Position numbers and translations under genes: made by a program
Part shown: one piece after another, positions 23,001-34,447 of the stretch
Layout: every line of letters starts with the position of its first letter
How positions within the stretch are numbered: the stretch's first letter is position 1
The notes under the pieces: model-generated
Seen by the model: only the letters and a program-made list of their open reading frames with translations
What the model was told of the DNA's origin: nothing
The model's database searches: none
Origin: Ailanthus altissimus
Taxonomy: Eukaryota; Streptophyta; Magnoliopsida; Sapindales; Simaroubaceae
Length of the DNA: 64,000 bases
Assembly (NCBI GenBank): GCA_946807835.1
Contig: CAMPEX010000001.1
Location: 5,161,001-5,225,000, forward strand
Direction of reading: 5' to 3'

Positions 23001-24203
23001 GAAAGAGGAAGAAAAACAAATTGATGAGGATGAGGATGAGGAAGAATGGGAGTCCATTGAGACACTTAGGAAAGTTAAACCTAGTGAAGAACTTGTTGCA
23101 AAGATGGGGAAGCCTGGACAGACAGAGATAACCCTCAAAGATGACCTTCGTGAAAGAGATCGAACTGATCTTTACAAGACATACTTGCTTTATTGTCTAA
23201 CAGGAGAAGTTACAAGAATTCCTTTTGGTGCTCAGATCACCACAAAGAAAGATGACTCAGAGTATGTTCTGCTAAGTCAGCTTGGTGGAATTCTGGGTTT
23301 GACCACCAAGGAGATTGTTGATGTCCATAGGGGCTTGGCAGAACAGGCATTTAGGCAGCAAGCTGAGGTGATTTTAGCTGATGGGCAGTTGACTAAGGCA
23401 AGGATTGAGCAGCTAAATGAGTTGCAGAAGAAAGTTGGCTTGCCTTCAGAGTATGCACAGAAAATAATAAAAACCATAACTACCACAAAAATGGCAGCTG
23501 CTATTGAAACAGCCGTCAGTCAGGGGAAGCTAAATATAAAGCAGATAAGAGAACTCAAGGAGGCAAGTGTTGATTTAGACAGCATGATCTCTGAGAGCCT
23601 ACGAGAGAATCTCTTCAAGAAGACGGTGGATGAAATTTTCTCATCAGGCACTGGAGAGTTTGATGAGGAGGAAATTTTTGAGAAATTTCCATCTGACCTC
23701 AACATTAATGTTGAGAAGGCTAAAGCGGTTGTTCATGAGCTTGCACGGAATAGATTATCGAACTCCCTGATTCAGGCTGTGGCACTGCTGAGACAGAAGA
23801 AACGACAAGGAGTGGTATGGGTTTTATCTATAATATCTCTGTTCTTTTTATTGTCATCTAAAAACTGCTTCTAACTACAAGTAAGATCATAGCATACTAT
23901 TCTTTTTGTTTTCTTTTATATGTATGAATGCTAAGGTTTGACAGGTTTTTTCTTTCATAGGTTTCTTCCCTAAATAATTTATTGGCTTGTGACAAAGCTG
24001 TGCCTTCTGAGCCATTGTCATGGGAAATGCCAGAGGAGCTAGCTGATCTATTCAATATATACATGAAGACGAACCCAGCACCTGAAAAACTGTCGCGCTT
24101 GCAGTATCTGCTGGGTATAAGTGATTCAACGGCAGCTGCTCTTCAAGAGACGGGAGATTCATTGCTATCTGTCGGAGCAGAGGAGGAAAAGTTTGTATTC
24201 TGA
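17092..24203 (+). CDS. TIC110: TIC110, chloroplast inner-envelope protein import component (spliced, 15 exons, 1012 aa)
   Basis: Tic110 sits in the chloroplast inner envelope, binds incoming preproteins and recruits stromal chaperones (family knowledge). GT-AG exons that keep frame throughout: 17092-17600, 17710-17769, 18070-18193, 18296-18364, 18455-18553, 18664-18730, 19279-19343, 19431-19525, 19923-20050, 20129-20229, 21372-21588, 21778-21932, 22614-22739, 22834-23814, 23961-24203. They total 3039 nt, giving 1012 aa, close to the roughly 1016 aa of Arabidopsis. A Ser/Thr/Pro-rich, basic N-terminus (1 to about 60) looks like a transit peptide. Two hydrophobic helices follow at about 86-104 and 115-134. 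The rest is a long helical stromal region with an acidic Glu/Asp stretch inside exon 14. It ends in FVF. No stop or frameshift is present. Introns run from 78 to 1142 bp, the longest being 20230-21371. Exon 8/9 is the least certain splice pair. Confidence 0.96.
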
Positions 24204-24220
24204 TTTTATATGAAATAGGC

Positions 24221-24819
24221 TAATTAGACTTTGAGTGGCTCAATTTTATTTCGCCCTTCAGAAATGGGAGGAAAATAGTGCTGTATGATTGTTAGAGATG
24301 AACTGTCAATGCAAACGTTAGATGTCCAAATTTTGAATACTAATGAACTCAGATCATAGACGATTTTTTTTTTTTTTAAAGAAGTGAGGGCATTATGGCC
24401 ATTAACCAAATAAGTAAAATGTTGGCTGGTTTTGTGGAAATAATAGTTTCTCATTTGTCAATAGAAATATATTTTTCTTAATATCTATTGTGTTTCTCTT
24501 TTGGGTTTTATATTCTGCATTAATTAGACTTTGAGTGGCTCAATTTTATTTCGCCCTTCAGAAATGGGAGGAAAATAGTGCTGTATGATTGTTAGAGATG
24601 AACTGTCAATGCAAACGTTAGATGTCCAAATTTTGATTACTAATGAACTCAGAATATAGAGGATTTTTTTTTTTTTTAAAGAAGTGAGGGCATTATGGCC
24701 ATTAACCAAATAAGTAAAATGTTGGCTGGTTTTGTGGAAATAATGGTTTCTCATTTGTCAATAGAAATATATTTTTCTTATATCTATCGTGTTTCTCTTT
24801 TGGGTTTTATATTCTGCAT
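24221..24819. repeat. 300-bp tandem duplication 3' of TIC110
   Basis: Unit 1 is 24221-24520 and unit 2 is 24521-24819. They differ at a few bases plus one deleted A. Each begins TAATTAGA, and that 8-mer appears a third time at 24820-24827, so the duplication is bounded by microhomology. It starts 18 bp after the TIC110 stop and so probably lies in the 3' UTR or polyadenylation region. Confidence 0.9.
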
Positions 24820-24827
24820 TAATTAGA

Positions 24828-25319
24828 TGGAACAAACTTTTTCTAAAAGAAATTATAACAGGTGTCAAACGAGTTAGCGGTTGTGATTCAGCGGCAAAGG
24901 GCGCATTTTTTTTTTTCAGATAATTTTTTTTATAATTAGCTTATATTTTTAGGAAATCTATTTTTTAAACTATAAATAAATAAATTAATTTTTATTAGTC
25001 AAGAAATGAATAATTGTATAATTATGTTTTTAAATAAAATTTTTTTCTGCTAAATATTCAAACTGACTTTTTTCAAGAAATTAAAATTTTAAATATTTTA
25101 GTTTATTTTGTAAATATATGAATATTAAAATGATAAAGTGAGAGAAAATAAAATAAATGTATGAATAAAAAAGAAATAGGGTGTCTGTTAATGGAATTGT
25201 TAATTGTATTCTTCTTTTTTTAATTAATTTAATTTGTATATTTCTTTTTTTTGTATTCATTTTATTTTCTTTTTAATTATAAATGAATATTTTATTTATT
25301 TATTTAATAATATAATAAA
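24828..25319. other. AT-rich spacer
   Basis: I see no gene or recognisable element, only AT-rich low-complexity DNA between the TIC110 3' repeat and the decayed gypsy element. Confidence 0.6.
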
Positions 25320-25339
25320 CAACAACTAATTGAATAATT

Positions 25340-26220
25340 CCCCATCAAGTGGTGATTCTTCATTTTCTGTGTACTTTTTGATTGGATCCATCTAGCTAGA
25401 GGAATGGTCAATTTGAAGCACCTTTATTGTCTTTTTAATGCTTGGCTCTGAAAACAGTTTTAATGGTATTGATCGAGGTATTAGAGCTTTGTATTAGAGC
25501 TTTCTTGGTTGTAGCTAGTCATGCTAGCACGTTTTTCCACTATTCTCTACTTTTAGAATTTGTTATATCTTAACCCTTTCAAATTGTCCTATGAGTTTTT
25601 TTAACTTTTTAAAAGTATATGGCCATATGTCTTATTTGGCCTTAAAGTCCTTATTGATTTGGTTCACCATTAGTTGCAAATCACTCTTGACAATGATCTT
25701 TTTAGTTAAAATTGCTCAAGTAACCCTAAGTTCGACCAAAAGGGCTTTGTACTCGACCTCATTATTAAAAGTTAAAAAGTTAAATTAGACTATGTATATG
25801 AGGTTATCTCCTTTTAAGGTGATGAGGATGATGCTTACCTTAAACCCTTGGGAATTATATGCCCCTTCAATGTATAGTATCTAGATTGGGGTTAGAGGGT
25901 TCCTATTCATTTGGCCATTTGTGAATGCGTAGGAGAGGCCTTCCTCTGGCATGACTAATTCTCCATGTATGCATTTTACAATAAAGTTTGCGAGGGCTTG
26001 CCTTTTAATGGCAGTCGTCGGTTTGAAATGAATGTCAAACTTACTAAGCTCGATTGCCAGCCTAATTAATCGTTTGAAGAGGTTGGGCTTATGCAAGATT
26101 TGTCTTAGGGAATGATTAATGAGGAAGACAATTGTATGTGCTTGAAAGTAGGGCCACAACTTTTGTCCAAGCATAATTAGTGTGAGGGCTAGCTTATTAG
26201 CTGAAGGATAGCTACTCTTA
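25340..26220 (-). pseudogene. RNase H plus archaeal-type RNase H of the Tat element
   Basis: A 97-codon open stretch at 25881-26174 contains RQILHKPNL, IELSKFDIHFKP and KRQALANFIV-type motifs of the Tat RNase H/connection region. Further left, in broken frames, a segment with LYIEGAYNSQG, NEVEYKALL and SDLQLMVNQI corresponds to the second RNase H. Stops and frameshifts interrupt it. It is followed by a WMDPIKKY-like linker and then lost sequence. Confidence 0.7.
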
Positions 26221-26399
26221 AGGTCGATAAAAGCTTAGCTGGTAAAGTAAATAAACCTCAAAGCTCCTCCTTATTCTTTATTAACACCAAGCTTATAGTT
26301 GTGCCGAAACCCCTAAGTAAATGAATAGTTGGTCCTCGATCTTTGGTACTGTAAGATGGATAGTCTGGGCCAAGTAGGCCTTAAGTTGTTCAAAGGCCT

Positions 26400-27200
26400 T
26401 TCACACTAAGAGATCCACTTTGTCTTTTCTCTTCTTTTGATAGCCTAAAAAAATTCAAAACACTTGTCAGTGGCTTTCAATATGAACTTACTAAAGGTAG
26501 CACTCAGCTTGTTAGTCTATGGATTTCTTTTACTGTACTTAGGGATTTCATCTCTAAATGGCCATAACTTTATCGGGATTAGCTATAATCCCATTTTGGC
26601 TCACCATAAAACCCTAGCATTTAACCCACTCTACCTCGAACGGGTAATTATCTGGATTTAGCTTCATATTATGCTCCTTTAGGATCTCAAATGTCTTTAT
26701 TAAGTCACCCACTTAATCCTCGGGCATCGTTGACTTAGCTATCATATCATCTACATAAAACCTCATGGTATTCCTAATTAAGGGTTTAAATAACTTATTA
26801 AGAAGTATCTGATAAGTAGCTTTAATATTCTTCAACCCGAACAGCATAACCTTGTAACACTAGGTTCCTTATGAGTAATGAATGAAATTTTCTCCTAGTC
26901 TGATAGATATATCATGATCTGATTATATATTGAGAAGGTGTCAACAAAATTAAGGAATGTATGCCCAACTTTGAAGTCGACTGACTAGTCAACCTTTGGA
27001 AGAGACAAACTCTCATTCGGATAGGCTTTGTTCAAGTCCATAAAGTTTACACAAATTATACACTTTCTAATAGCCTTCTTAACTATGACCACATTAGCTA
27101 ACTATTCAGGGTAGTAAACCTCCAAAATAAACTCTATTGCTAAGAGTTTCTCGCCTTCAACCACTATAACCTTATTTCTCTTTTGATTAAAGATCCTCAT
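26400..27200 (-). pseudogene. Reverse transcriptase of the Tat element
   Basis: The minus strand encodes FYVDDMIAKS, with the catalytic YVDD codons at 26746-26757. It is followed by EILKEHNMKLNP-like sequence and, further on, GFMVSQNGIIANPDK. Several in-frame stops make it non-functional, although the catalytic motif itself survives. Confidence 0.75.
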
Positions 27201-27479
27201 CTTTTACTTAAAAAACTTGAAGGATAAGCTAAGGCATTAGAGATTAGGGAAATGTCTATCATTGACATGTCTTCATGTGACCAGGCAAAGATGTCTTAGA
27301 ATTCCCTTAGATAATATTTAACTTTTAGACTTAACTGTGAGCCAATCTTCAACACCTTCTTAGAGGATTTAGGTCTTATCTGAATAGAGAGTAGCTTTTC
27401 AATTGGCTTCGAGGAGTTCTGCTTCTCCTCTTGCCTTGGGTCTATAGTTAAGATACAAAAAGTCTTAGTTACCAAGGTC

Positions 27480-27900
27480 CGTAGTAACCCCTCACCAACT
27501 TTTGATCTTTGGAGATTACTACTACACTATCTTCAATTAAAAACTTCAAATTCAGGTAATGGATAGACATGGCTGTATTAGAATTCCTTATGAAGCGTCG
27601 CCCCATTAAGATCTATAAGGGAATGATTGGTCGACCAAGATGAAGCTTACTATTATAGTCTTCACATAAAACCTTTCCTCTAAGGATATGAGTAAGATAA
27701 CAATTTTAAGCAACATGATGCAACCATTTCCAAACCCATACAAAGGGGTGTGTGTTCTTTCTATATTTAAATCTTTAATGCTGAAGTCATCTTATGCTTT
27801 CCTGAATATGATATTCACCAAAGTCTAGAACATTAATGTCTACTACATGTACCGAGACAACCAACACGTCATTATGTGGGTAATTAATCACTTAGGCATC
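27480..27900 (-). pseudogene. Protease region of the Tat element
   Basis: On the minus strand a PHNDVLVVS segment is followed, after decayed sequence, by a FILVDQSFP segment equivalent to the AILGRP motif of Tat proteases. Frames are broken. Confidence 0.45.
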
Positions 27901-28499
27901 TTTCTTATTAAACATGATAGAGACTAGCTGCATTCATAGCTTTTTAGCAGCTAGGGTATTGCATATCACTTGGTGTCCCATAATAGAGTACCAGGAATAG
28001 TTATTCCTCTGTCTATTAAAGTCTTCAGCCAATTTAGGCCTTTCAACAATTATCATAGTCATCCCTAATTGAACCGAGGCTCGGGATTTAAGTTCTCGAT
28101 TTGTTGAGGTACCTTTTGCTCTTGGTCAACTCTGAACTCTTTTAAGTACCCATTTTTAATGAGTTAGTCTACTTACTTACTTAGGTGGTGGCATTTGTTG
28201 GTGATATTCGTTAGTGGTGTGACCATGAACTTGATCACACTTTTTATCTTTGTTATGCTGAACCATAAGTGCTTTTATGGCAGTCAACTCCTCTAGTAGG
28301 CCTTTTTCTTTGATGGCTTCAAAGACTATCTTTAAAGGGAAAATGAAGGAGGCATTTTTTTTCTTCTTATTGAATGCTTGTCACCCAGGGGGAGATCTCC
28401 TCACCTTTTCATCTCGACATTTTTCATATGGTCGATCTCTCTGAGGGTATTTTTCAATCCTCAGAGGTGTTTAATCTTTTTTTTTTCCCCTTAAACACT

Positions 28500-29300
28500 C
28501 TTATTATCTTCTCAATTCTCTTATTCAAAATCTTTTTCCATCCTCTATCACTGTTGTCCTTTCCTTCTTCGTGAAATCAAAAGCACCTAGCTAGATTACT
28601 TCTTCGTGAAATCAACCCATATGGTCTTTTAAGCTCTCTATTTGGCCTTGCTTGAGCTTCTTAAGCCGCTGAGGATCTTTAACCAATTCACATGCTCCTT
28701 AAAAGTGTTGGAAAAACTTATTTGTTAACTCATTATTAGAGGATATGCTTTTTTATTTCAAACTTTGGTACCAAAGGAAGATTTGTTCTTCCAAGTTCAT
28801 TTGAAACAGATGGCACATCTAGTTTTGCCTTAATTTTACGATGGATAATAGGTCGGTCATTTGGACCACATAATGGTTTTGGTTAGTCATTCCTTTATGA
28901 ATTGAGAGGCTAGGGAGTCAAAAGCCATGAGCAACTCCATGAACTTGGAAGAGAGAGAGAGAGAGAGGTGGGGACTTCTGCTCCTTTTTAGTCACTTTCA
29001 GGGGAGGAAGTTATCGCATTTCTTTACCCTCTATAAGTTCATGTAGCCATTCCTCTAGCCCTTTAACCTTTTCTTCTAAAGGAACTTCTCTCAATGCCAT
29101 GCTCCTCTACCTATCTTTTGCATCTTATCTAATTTTTTTCTTATTCAACAATATTCTTTGAGTATGATACTCATCTAGATCATCCTTGTTCCTTACTTCA
29201 TTTGGGTTTTTTTATTATTCGCCTCAAATCTCTAACTTTTGAGTATGTAGGCGCTTAGTTATCTCATCGTGATCTTTTATTTTGAGGTTAGCTCTTTGCC
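28500..29300 (-). pseudogene. Gag region of the Tat element
   Basis: In the minus strand around 28600-28700 I read RLKKLKQGQIESLKDHMG and a FHEEV-like continuation, the Gag signature of this clade, with stops. A (GA)n tract lies at about 28949-28966. Confidence 0.5.
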
Positions 29301-29899
29301 TTTAACGGTTTATCTCTTTATCTCCTTTTTCTTTTTGTTCTCAAGTAAACTTAGTGGGAAACCTACCATCAAGCAATGAGGGAGGTTCCCAAAGGCTTGA
29401 TGGGCCTACTCGTTAGTTAGTATCTCTTTATGAATTTTATTACTTTTTTAACATTTCGCGTTTCTCCAATACTACTGCTAATAACTTTTTTTTAACTCCT
29501 ATCTCTCCTTTCTCACCACCTCTAATTCTTTTTTAAATTCTACTTGTCAGGTAAGAGCGACCTCCTCTTGGTGTGCCACGTTATCATCATATAACTCTAA
29601 TGGTCATTCCTAGTTGGTTTGGTTAGGATTCTCCATTAATTATTGGTTTTGCTCTTAGTCTCAGGTAGTCTTAGATTAATTAACCATCTTCTTTGTCTTG
29701 GAGGAAATGCCTCTCATGACTTTTTGCACCATTCCTATAGATAACGTCAAGCTGTTAACCATAAAGTTTGAGAAATTTTGGAGTTGAATTTGTTTTGCCT
29801 TAAGAAAAATGGATTGGATCCTCTAAATAGGAGTTAGATGGTCTCTCTTTGACAGACATTGAACCCTATAAGTATTTCTACAACCACAAATATTGTTAG

Positions 29900-30585
29900 G
29901 CCACGTTAAAAATTATTTTAAACGATGACCCTCTGATTCTTAAGTTAGAAATAGGTCTATATGAGAGATGAAGGCTAGAAAATAATAACAATGATGGTAA
30001 AAAAAGAGGTTTTGTATTTTCAAGAATAGGGTTTTTAGTTCTTCAAAAGTCTATTCCTTGTGTAGTCTCCATTTCTTATGTTTATATGCTTTGGTTATAT
30101 TAGGTTATTTAGTACTATTAGAATTATTATACACATTTACCTTCCTGATTTAAATCAACTTCTAGATTGTAGGAGTTTAAATTTATTTGAGATCTTGGAT
30201 ATTCTAAGATTTTTGGGGTTAGGGACAAATTAAAGTCCTGATAAACATGTGCCTCTTCTAGCTTGGTCCTCGAGGATTAGGTGGTCGGCTGGTTTGAATA
30301 TTGAAGACACTAGTTGATGTCAGAGTATTTTTGGAGCTAAGAATTGTGGATAAGTCCTGAGAATGTTCTTCTAACTAGTGCTAAGCCTTTTTTAATCAGT
30401 AAGCTTAAGCCTAGAATGTCTCGATGTAGAGAGCCTTGGTTTGTAAACATCGGGTAAGATCTCCTTCAAAGGTTCGAGCTTAAGGTCTATTGGTTATTTT
30501 GGGTCCTTTTTTGATGGATTAAGCTTGAGCCGGGGCTCTTAGGAAAACACATAGTTTGAAATTTTTTCGAATTAAACTTTTAGAG
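29900..30585 (-). repeat. 5' LTR remnant of the minus-strand Tat element
   Basis: On the minus strand the segment ends with a CTTAAGAATCAGAGGGTC phrase typical of Tat LTR 3' portions, then AACGTGGCC and the start of the internal region. The outer border is not clear and may lie at or inside the fold-back insertion site at 30586. Confidence 0.45.
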
Positions 30586-30594
30586 TTGTTTTTA

Positions 30595-31721
30595 GAGATA
30601 AGTACATCTTTATCCCTCTAATTTGGTCCATTATTCAATTTTGTCCATTTTGTTTTAAAGTACCCAGATTCATCCCTCTCCGTTAGTTCAGTTACAATTA
30701 AATCTTACTATTGAATGGCAAAATCGAAACTTAATAAGAAAAATTCATACACTGTGACACGTGTTAAATGATTATAAATAAATAAATAAAACTCTAATAT
30801 AGACTACCACCATCGCAACAGACATTCGTCGGTGGCTCGCCATCGAACTCTAAAAATAAAAATGATTAAAATTTATATTATTGGACTATATTTTTTGTGA
30901 TCTACACAATGGTGAGATCATTTTTAACCCAAATAAAAGACTAGAAGACAGCCAAATACACAATGAAAGCCATGTGTGACGGCGGCGACCAATGGTGCAT
31001 GTTAAATGAAGCGATTGATGTGCACCATCGGCACTGTTGGATAGATCGGTGGTCTATCTATCTAACAGTGTCGGCGGTGAACCTCACCACTGTTTCCACA
31101 GAGGAAGAAAACGGCCATGGCAGTGCATGTCAACTGTTAATAAATCAACCGTTGATCTATCCAATAGTATTAGTAGTGCACGTCACCGCTGCCTCGTTTG
31201 ACGTGCACTATCTGTGGCCGCACACCTCCCATTGCTCTCATTGCATATTTGGTTATCTTCTGATCTTTTTTGTCAAAATCTCATCATTGTATAGATCACG
31301 AAAAATAGAGTTAATGATATAAAATTTAAACATTTTTATCGTCGGAGTCCAGCCGGATGTCTATGCGAATGAAGGGTCTATGTTTTTAAATAATTTATTT
31401 TAAAAATAAAATTTAAAAACTATTATTAAAATTGAACATATCCAAATATGCCACGTATTCATTTTTTTTAATCAATGACCAATCATTTATTGACACGTGA
31501 ACACTTTAATTATTTTTTTGATGATGTGTCAGTCACTTTAAATATTACAGCATATGCTCATAACTATCAGGGATAAAACATACATTTTATCAAAGTAACT
31601 GCATTTCTGTTAAACTTAATGGCAACTAACTAGCGGAGAGGGATAAATTTGAGTAATTTAAAACAAGAGGGAGAAAATTAAGTAACGGGTCAAATTAGAT
31701 GAAAAAAGATGTCTTTATCCC
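30595..31721. mobile_element. Fold-back, Mutator-like (MULE-type) element, 1127 bp
   Basis: The ends are inverted repeats of about 105 bp. The left starts GAGATAAGTACATC, and the reverse complement of the right starts GGGATAAAGACATC. Flanking 9-bp sequences TTGTTTTTA (30586-30594) and TTATTTTTA (31722-31730) match at 8 of 9 positions, the duplication size of Mutator-like elements. Inverted similarity continues inward (around 30850-30920 with 31270-31345), so much of the element can fold back. The interior holds short inverted subrepeats, including 24-nt arms at 31023-31046 and 31056-31079. No transposase is seen. A 119-codon open frame at 30963-31322 crosses these repeats and is probably not a gene. 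Confidence 0.8.
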
Positions 31722-31750
31722 TTATTTTTATTCTTAATTATTAGAGGTAT
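31645..31750 (+). repeat. Left copy of a 106-bp direct duplication
   Basis: It aligns without gaps to 34523-34628 with roughly 14 differences. It comprises the right end of the fold-back element plus 29 bp of its outside flank. That argues the locus itself was duplicated when the insert 31751-34522 arrived. Confidence 0.85.
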
Positions 31751-31751
31751 T

Positions 31752-33095
31752 TGATGCAATATTTATATATTTTAAGATCAAGCGCAAGTATAAGCCATCA
31801 TAATAAGTAATAAAGGGATTTATAAAGTCGGATGTCGAACTCACATGAATAATTTTTATTTTTTACCAAATACTAAAATTATATATTTCTTGTAATTATT
31901 CAAAAAAATAAAATCTTAATTTTACAATAAATTTAAGTAAAATAAAAGTGCAGAAAAAAATGGCAGCTTAAATAAAATAAGAAAATAGCAATATAGAAAA
32001 AGCCTAGGGTTAATTACTATTCTTCAATATATTTTTTAAAAATTAATCATTTTAATATTTTTATTCTCAATTCTTATTATTGGTCAAGACACTAATGTAT
32101 TCACAAGCCTCTCCTAAGGTCATGTAAGTATATTCTAATTTATAAATACCTATATTCCTGTGGTACTTATAATAAATTAAGATTCATTAAGAACAAATCT
32201 TATTGACCATACATGCCAATTAGATATATTCCCATCTTAATTCGAAACTTGCATATGCAACATTGAATGTTACTCTACAATCATGCATCAAATTATCTAA
32301 GTTTAAATACAATGTTCCGAGTTTATTAAAGTATTACAAATCAATCATAATATTGATCAGATATAATGAAACATTAAGAATAAATAATTTGAATAATGAA
32401 GAATTGAGTTCAAATAAATATTAAAAAGATCCAACAATTAAGCTCACATATTGAGTTCAAGTAATAACCAACCCTAGAAAATAAATTTAGCTCATGATAA
32501 CAAAAAAATTATGACTAAAAAATAAAATAAACATGATACAACCAAAAGCAAACCAATATAGATGTTAATTCGCAGTTGATTAATACGCCAAAGATTCGTA
32601 AATAATCTGTTGTTTTCTTGAATTCCTCTTGTTTCTCTCTTTAAAAATTACTCTTCTTTAATGTGTTATGGCTCGAAAAGCTCTAAGTTGTGTGCTCTCT
32701 TTAGGTTTGAAATAAGAGGCCTTTATATAGAGATTGATTAGAGTATTGAAGTTGTATTTCTTTTTTACTGTAGCGCAATCATTGTTTATAGAATATTGTT
32801 TATGGTTATTATTCCACTCACTGTTCACGAGTTACTGTTCATGCACGTTATTCACCACTAGAATGAAGAGCTTTGGGCATTAGAATTTTGTGGGGGTGAA
32901 GTACTGTTCATCGTTACGGCAATGTTACTGTAGCAAACATACTGTTCATGGAACTGTATTAAGGTACTGCAATAATTTTGATATTTTATCTTATTTTTCT
33001 TAGATTTTTATCACCAATTGCTCAATTGACTCCAAACTTATAAAATGACGATAAAATATATAAAAAATTTAATATTTTTTTTATTAAAATGAACA
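31752..33095 (-). repeat. LTR in minus orientation (left part of the composite insert)
   Basis: The reverse complement matches the U5 and R of the 1512-2946 LTR family through most of its length. It starts TGATGCAATA, the counterpart of ...CATCA, and ends ...TTTATCA, the counterpart of TGATAA. Its U3 differs: in place of the GC-rich array it has repeats of ACTGTTCATG and TACTGTAGC-like words (about 32760-32960). Confidence 0.8.
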
Positions 33096-33130
33096 ATTTA
33101 TCAAGTTAAAAAAGTGAAAATAATAAATAT

Positions 33131-33505
33131 AATTTACGATTTGTCAGGGATAATAATCTACATTTTTCTCAATATTAATACCAATATTTCTAGTTGTTAC
33201 TTCAGATTTTCTTTTCTTATATTTTTTTAAAATCTAGTTTTACTTTCTTTCTTTCGAGGTATATGCAAAGATCAAAAAGTGAAGACTTGATTACATTTGA
33301 TCCAGAAATTGAAAGAACTTTAAAAAGAATTAGAAGAGAGCAAAATCAAGTCAACAATATGAAAGATCAAGTACCAAATGCACCCAATAATGATGCAAGA
33401 CCACTAAAGGAATATGTTATCCCTTAGTCAATGGAATTCATTCAAGCATTTAATAAACAAATGTTCAAGCTAACAACTTCGAAAATCAAGCCAAACACAA
33501 TCCAA
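33131..33505 (+). pseudogene. PBS-to-gag 5' fragment
   Basis: It matches 2960-3310 of the tandem family: a decayed PBS end (TTTGTCAGGGATAAT), the leader, then an ORF starting at 33265 with MQRSKSEDL, which runs on in frame to a PLKEYVIP segment before a stop at 33425-33427. It keeps the four bases missing from the tandem units. It ends abruptly near AAACACAATCCAA, where LTR sequence begins. Confidence 0.8.
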
Positions 33506-34441
33506 GAACATCGAGAACATATAACACAAGTATTAAACAGTAATTAGAGCTTAATTGAAGCAACCATAGAGAGAGATTCAAGGTGTTCATCGGCATCAAG
33601 AGTTTCTTAGGCAGTGCAATCAAGAACAATGCAACGTCTATATCGGTTTGCTATTGATTGTATCATGATTTCTTATTATTTTCTCCGTAGTTCTCTTGTA
33701 GCCATGAACTAATTTTTTTTTCTAAAATTAATACTTGAACTCAATATGTGCGCTTAATTGTCATATTTATTTTTTAATGTTTAATAAACTTAGTTCTTTA
33801 TAATTCAATTTACTTGTTCTTAATGCTTCAATATATCTGGCCAATATATGGTGAATGAATTGGTAATATCTTTGATAAACTCGGAAGAGACATCATTGTA
33901 TTTAGACTTAGATAATTTGATGTATGATCGTTGAGTAATATTCAATGTTGCATATGTAAGTTTCAAATTAGAATAAGAATATACCTAATTGGCATATGTG
34001 ATCAATAAGACTTAATCTTAATGAATCTCAATTTATTACAAGTACTATAAAAATATAGGTATTTGGTAAATTAAGGTATACTTGCATGACCTTGGGAGAA
34101 GCTTGTGAATACATTAGTGTCTTGATCAATAACAAGAACTAAAGGAATTAAATATCAGAGGATTTATCACTGGAAAATATATTGAAGGATAGTATTAACC
34201 CTAAATTTTCTCTATATTGATATCGTCCAAATCTCTTTATATTGTTTCATTGCTTTTATATTTTCTAAATTCATTGTTAGATTTTTTTTTGAATAATTAC
34301 TGGAAAGACATAATTTTAGTATTTGATTAAAAAGTAGAAATTATCCTTATGAGTTCGATATCCAACTCTTTTATCCCTTTATTACTTGCATACGATAGTG
34401 TATACTTGCACTTAATTTTAAGATATAAAAATATAGCATCA
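33506..34441 (+). repeat. R-U5 part of an LTR (no U3)
   Basis: It begins with AAGAACATCGAGAACATA, equivalent to the sequence about 40 bp downstream of the TATA box in the LTR at 38701, and runs to the LTR 3' end ...AGCATCA. It therefore corresponds closely to R plus U5, the content of minus-strand strong-stop DNA. Confidence 0.8.
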
Positions 34442-34447
34442 AATTTT

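Larger units (their letters stand above)
25320..30585 (-). mobile_element. Decayed Tat-lineage Ty3/gypsy element, minus strand, 5' LTR through RNase H
   Basis: Read on the minus strand from right to left, it has an LTR-like segment (about 29900-30585), gag (about 28500-29300), protease (about 27480-27900), reverse transcriptase (about 26400-27200), RNase H (about 25880-26220) and a second archaeal-type RNase H (about 25500-25870). The second RNase H is diagnostic of the Tat clade. All frames carry stops. Integrase and the 3' LTR are missing; the sequence stops in the linker before integrase near 25320. The right side is cut by the fold-back element. Confidence 0.75.

Noticed and set aside
30963..31322. 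119-codon ORF in the fold-back element
   Set aside because: It is made of the element's inverted subrepeats and has no domain; a captured gene fragment could not be shown.
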